Origin: Microcoleus vaginatus_C
GTDB lineage: Bacteria; Cyanobacteriota; Cyanobacteriia; Cyanobacteriales; Microcoleaceae
Direction: 5' to 3' (one strand)
DNA: 64,000 bases
Assembly (NCBI GenBank): GCA_040004035.1
Contig: JAMPLN010000017.1
The notes under the pieces are model-generated. The model worked only from the letters and a program-made list of their open reading frames with translations. It did not search any database and had not been told where the DNA came from. Position numbers and translations under genes: made by a program. Below are positions 60,754 through 64,000 of this stretch, one piece after another (position 1 is the first letter of the stretch; every line of letters begins with the position of its first letter).

Positions 60754-63312
60754 TTATCCCGCTACCACGAAATTTACCAACTTTCCAGGCACCACAATTA
60801 CCTTTTTAATCTCCTTACCTTCCAGGTGACGCTTGGCTAATTCCGACTCGCGAGCAAACTTTTCCAAGGCAGCTTTATCAGCACCAGAAGGTACTTGAAT
60901 TGTGCCGCGAGTCTTGCCCATAACTTGAATTACCAGAGTAATTTCATCGGTAATTAAGGCAGAAGCATCCACACTTGGCCAAGTTTGCGTATGCACCGAT
61001 TCACTGTTACCAGTATTGTGCCACAATTCATCAGCAATATGCGGCGCAAAAGGCGCTAGTAAGCGAATCAAAGTGTTAATTCCTTCTGCATAAACTGGCG
61101 AATCTTTAAATTTAGCCTCATTCAAAGCATTGCTGAGTTTCATCATTTCCGAAACAGCAGTATTGAACTGATAATCGCCCTCCAAATCGTCGCTAACTTC
61201 CTTAATTGCAGTGTGAATTGCCCGCCGTAAATCCTTCTCAGGTTTACTTAATCCAGCATTTTCTCCTACTTGAGCGGGGGTGGCAGGGACTCGTCCAGCA
61301 AACTCTGTAACCACGCGCCAAACGCGATTTAAAAAGCGAAATTGCCCTTCCACATCAGCGTCGTCCCACTCCAAATCCTTCTCTGGCGGTGCTTTGAATA
61401 AAATAAACATCCGTGCCGTATCTACCCCATATTTGCCCATAACTTCCAAGGGGTCAACACCATTGTATTTTGATTTGGACATCTTCTCGTAGAATACTTC
61501 CAAAGCTTCGCCAGTTTGAGGATCTTTTGGATGTGTGGGGTCTATATCTGCTGGGGGAACGTATTTGCCAGTAACAGGATTTTTATAGGCCATTGCTTGT
61601 ACCATGCCTTGAGTTAACAGGCGTTTAAATGGTTCGTCACAATTGATCAAACCCCGATCGCGCAAAACCTTTGTAAAGAACCGGGAATACAGTAAGTGCA
61701 AGATTGCGTGTTCGATGCCGCCTACATATTGGTCTACCGGCATCCAATCATTTGTCTTCGCACTGTCGAAGACTTGCTCTTGATTTTGAGCGTCGGGATA
61801 GCGCAAGAAATACCACGAAGAATCGATAAAAGTATCCATCGTATCTGTTTCTCGCTTCGCCGGAGTGCCGCAACTCGGACAAGGAACGTTTACCCATTCT
61901 TCCATCTTTGCCAAGGGCGAACCTTTGCCTGTAAATTCTACATTTTCCGGCAACAATACGGGCAAATCCGATGCGGGTACGGGAACAGTTCCGCAGGTGG
62001 GACAGTGAATTACGGGAATCGGAGCTCCCCAATAACGCTGTCTGGAAATCAACCAATCTCTCAAGCGGTATTGGATTCTGGCTTTGCCATAACCTTGATT
62101 TTGGGCATGGTCAATAATCGCTGCTTTGCCTTTAATTGAATCCATGCCGTTGAAGCTTTCGGAATTAATCATAATTCCTGGTTCTGTGTAAGCTTCTGTC
62201 AGCGGAATCTCATCATCATCCACAATTACTACTTTAATTGGCAGTTGATACTGATTGGCAAATTTGAAATCTCGCGTGTCGTGGGCGGGTACTCCCATGA
62301 CTGCGCCGGTGCCGTATTCGTACAGCACATAATCGGCTATCCAAATGGGAATTTCTTCGCCGTTGAAAGGATTGATTGCTTTGCCGCCTGTGGGGATGCC
62401 GCGCTTTGGTTTGTCTTCGGCTGTGCGATCGATCTCGCTTTGGGCGGCGACTTCTTTGATGAAGGTTTCTACGGCGGCTTTTCTGTCTTCCGTTGTCACG
62501 CGCTGAGTTAGTGGGTGTTCCGGCGCTAAAACAAGGTAACTGACGCCGTAAACTGTATCGGGACGTGTGGTGAAAACGGCGATTTTTTCATTCATTCCGA
62601 CAATCGGAAATTCTAAGTAAGCGCCGACTGATTTGCCGATCCAGTTGGCTTGCATTAATTTGACTCTTTCTGGCCAATCTGGCAATTTGTCTAAGTCGTT
62701 TAATAACTGTTCGGCGTAATCGGTAATTTTGAGGAACCACTGCCGCAATAATTTGCGCTCGACTTTGGCACCGGAACGCCAGGAACGACCTTCGTTATCT
62801 ACTTGTTCGTTTGCTAAGACTGTTTGGTCGATCGGGTCCCAATTAACTGCCGCTTCTTTTTGATATGCTAATCCTGCTTCTAAAAATTGTAAGAAAATCC
62901 ATTGAGTCCACCGATAATAATCGGGAGAACAAGTTGTAACTTCTTTTGTCCAATCAAAGGAAATGCCGAGACGGCGAAATAAGCCTTTCATTTGGGCAAT
63001 ATTTTCATACGTCCATTTTGCCGGGGGAATTCCGCGCTCGATGGCGGCATTTTCTGCGGGCAAACCAAAAGCGTCCCACCCCATCGGATTCAATACCCGA
63101 TAACCTTGCATTCGCTTGAGTCTGGCAATTACATCGATGATTGTGTAGTTGCGGACGTGTCCCATGTGCAGGTTTCCCGACGGGTAGGGGAACATGGATA
63201 AGGCATAAAATTTAGGCTTTTGGGTATCTTCTGGCATCTGGTCTAAGTTTTGCTCAGCCCATGTCTGCTGCCATTTTTCTTCTATGGATTGGGGGTTATA
63301 TCTGGAATCCAC
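60754..63312 (-). CDS. leuS: Leucyl-tRNA synthetase
   Basis: Charges tRNA-Leu with leucine in the cytosol. The 852-residue product is full length for a bacterial LeuRS. HIGH-like motif HMGH at 49-52 (PYPSGNLHMGHVRNYTIIDV), KMSKS at 610-614, the editing (CP1) domain with TTRPDTVYG and PVPASDLPVLLPENVEFTG, a zinc-knuckle-like CPTCGTVPV and CPSCGTPAKRETDTMDTFID, and the anticodon-binding C-terminal half. Start ATG 63312 (MDSRYNPQSIEEKWQQTWAE) is canonical. Single gene with its own terminator. Confidence 0.98.
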   Translation of the reverse strand: MDSRYNPQSIEEKWQQTWAEQNLDQMPEDTQKPKFYALSMFPYPSGNLHMGHVRNYTIIDVIARLKRMQGYRVLNPMGWDAFGLPAENAAIERGIPPAKWTYENIAQMKGLFRRLGISFDWTKEVTTCSPDYYRWTQWIFLQFLEAGLAYQKEAAVNWDPIDQTVLANEQVDNEGRSWRSGAKVERKLLRQWFLKITDYAEQLLNDLDKLPDWPERVKLMQANWIGKSVGAYLEFPIVGMNEKIAVFTTRPDTVYGVSYLVLAPEHPLTQRVTTEDRKAAVETFIKEVAAQSEIDRTAEDKPKRGIPTGGKAINPFNGEEIPIWIADYVLYEYGTGAVMGVPAHDTRDFKFANQYQLPIKVVIVDDDEIPLTEAYTEPGIMINSESFNGMDSIKGKAAIIDHAQNQGYGKARIQYRLRDWLISRQRYWGAPIPVIHCPTCGTVPVPASDLPVLLPENVEFTGKGSPLAKMEEWVNVPCPSCGTPAKRETDTMDTFIDSSWYFLRYPDAQNQEQVFDSAKTNDWMPVDQYVGGIEHAILHLLYSRFFTKVLRDRGLINCDEPFKRLLTQGMVQAMAYKNPVTGKYVPPADIDPTHPKDPQTGEALEVFYEKMSKSKYNGVDPLEVMGKYGVDTARMFILFKAPPEKDLEWDDADVEGQFRFLNRVWRVVTEFAGRVPATPAQVGENAGLSKPEKDLRRAIHTAIKEVSDDLEGDYQFNTAVSEMMKLSNALNEAKFKDSPVYAEGINTLIRLLAPFAPHIADELWHNTGNSESVHTQTWPSVDASALITDEITLVIQVMGKTRGTIQVPSGADKAALEKFARESELAKRHLEGKEIKKVIVVPGKLVNFVVAG

Positions 63313-63496
63313 AACAATTGCTCCGTGCAGGGTTTAGTAATGTTTGCTTCAGTATTTTTACACATTCAAGGGGCTTCGATTCTGATTTTTCTGAGCTCCA
63401 AGGATTTTGGCTCAAATCTCTGTATTATATATTGTAGTATATGTAATTTTAGCTGGGGGGCGATCGACCAAATATCCCGGTTCGCCCTGAAAAGAA

Positions 63497-63603
63497 TAAG
63501 ACTTACGCACGGGTGGTCAGAAACCGAGTTTTTACCAGCAGACTTCGTTACAGTCGGCAAAACCGCAAAAAACCCGGTTTTTTTGGTCTTGATGCGTAAG
63601 TTT
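63497..63603. mobile_element. Miniature element with AAGACTTACGCAC ends
   Basis: TAAGACTTACGCAC (63497 onward) and GATGCGTAAGTTTTA (to about 63605) are inverted ends; inside lie CAGAAACCGAGTTTTTACC and AAAAAACCCGGTTTTTTTGG. Same family as 60548-60656, more diverged. Confidence 0.6.
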
Positions 63604-63631
63604 TAAAAGAATAAATAACCCTAATTCCCAG

Positions 63632-63935
63632 CAGGGTAAGAGCGTCTCAATCATGCTTGACAAAAGGAATCCGAAGAATCTAAGATCTTGTCAAGAAAAC
63701 AAGAACTGATAATTTGAATCAGATAATCATTATCCATAGCTGCCCGTTTCATTTTTTGTCGAAGACTACGTTTGTAAGTAGGTTCGCAGTTGAGGGCATT
63801 CAGCGCAATACGTCGCAGGACAGCCAAATTCCGGGGACTGTGGAAAGAGCGAATCCGGCAGGCATCTTCTGCAAAGGTACAATCTAAGGCGTTGCTGAAT
63901 TGATGTATGATGTAGCGATCAAGAGCCAAAAACAT
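63632..63935 (-). pseudogene. ISAs1-family transposase, C-terminal fragment and IS end
   Basis: Minus-strand reading gives NALDCTFAEDACRIRSFHSP, RNLAVLRRIALNALN and KRSLRQKMKRAAMDNDYLIQ, the well-conserved C terminus of ISAs1-type DDE transposases (the ...DVTF.ED..RIR...SPRNLA.LRRIALN pattern). Only the last 80 or so residues are homologous; the N-terminal part is absent and upstream is a stop. The stop codon at 63651-63653 is followed at once by GAGACGCTCTTACCCTG, i.e. CAGGGTAAGAGCGTCTCA read on the plus strand from 63632, which fits the CAGGG end reported for this family. A broken insertion sequence, not active by itself. Confidence 0.85.
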
Positions 63936-64000
63936 TATTCAAAACAGGATGGAATCTTTAGCTACATTTAATAGTTAGCAGGATATGGGGTGGGAACATC

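Overview
The window looks like chromosomal DNA of a filamentous, Microcoleus/Oscillatoria-type cyanobacterium. The evidence is the dense HIP1-type octamer GCGATCGC in and between genes, heptanucleotide tandem arrays of the TTGACTG/CAGTCAA type, the recurrent AAACCCGGTTTCT repeat, many PAS/GAF sensor kinases, Uma2-type and pentapeptide-repeat proteins, and a GH57 branching enzyme. This assignment is inference; no rRNA gene is present.

Layout. 0-15 kb: an ABC-2 exporter pair (ATPase cut by the window start), an unrecognised one-helix protein, a secreted Asn/Pro-rich repeat protein, an ABC-F ATPase, two oligopeptide-type ABC permeases lying apart around a large membrane histidine kinase, and an AI-2E family permease. 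15-23 kb: an orphan RND-type membrane fusion protein, a long repeat array between convergent genes, a CheB-CheR-kinase fusion, a region of gene remnants (HEAT-repeat pseudogene), and tRNA-Gly(CCC) with a partial copy of its 3' half about 470 bp downstream. 23-29 kb: a TrhO-like rhodanese, a glutathione S-transferase and a RapA/DpdE-like SNF2 ATPase. 29-37 kb: a signalling block made of a REC-wHTH-HPt-REC-REC regulator, a kinase with two bilin-type GAF domains, two sister single-domain regulators flanking an Hsp20-like gene, and a small zinc-ribbon protein. 36.8-43 kb: two pentapeptide-repeat chimeras flanking two Uma2 proteins, then gatB. 43-50 kb: a six-PAS kinase followed by a REC-GAF-PAS-PAS-GGDEF-EAL protein. 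50-64 kb: a structured non-coding region, GH57 branching enzyme, a MazF/PemK toxin pair, pseudogene remnants, a radical SAM protein, an ABC-2 permease, an aldo/keto reductase, a GIY-YIG protein, a DUF3598-like protein divergent from a SAM hydroxide adenosyltransferase-type enzyme, leuS, and the tail of an ISAs1-type transposase.

Eight genes between 9 and 50 kb belong to signal transduction. The 31.4 kb kinase is the most specific prediction, because both of its GAF domains carry the Cys-His pair used by cyanobacteriochromes. The window is also rich in short mobile DNA. One family (131 and 124 bp) has a 12-bp GGGAGCATCTCA inverted terminus and 9-bp target duplications, and both copies are nested in other repeats. 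I found no CRISPR array and no complete new multi-gene defence system. The strongest leads are the bilin-GAF kinase, a HEARO/omega-RNA-like region without an IscB gene, the DpdE-like ATPase without partners, and the nested miniature elements.
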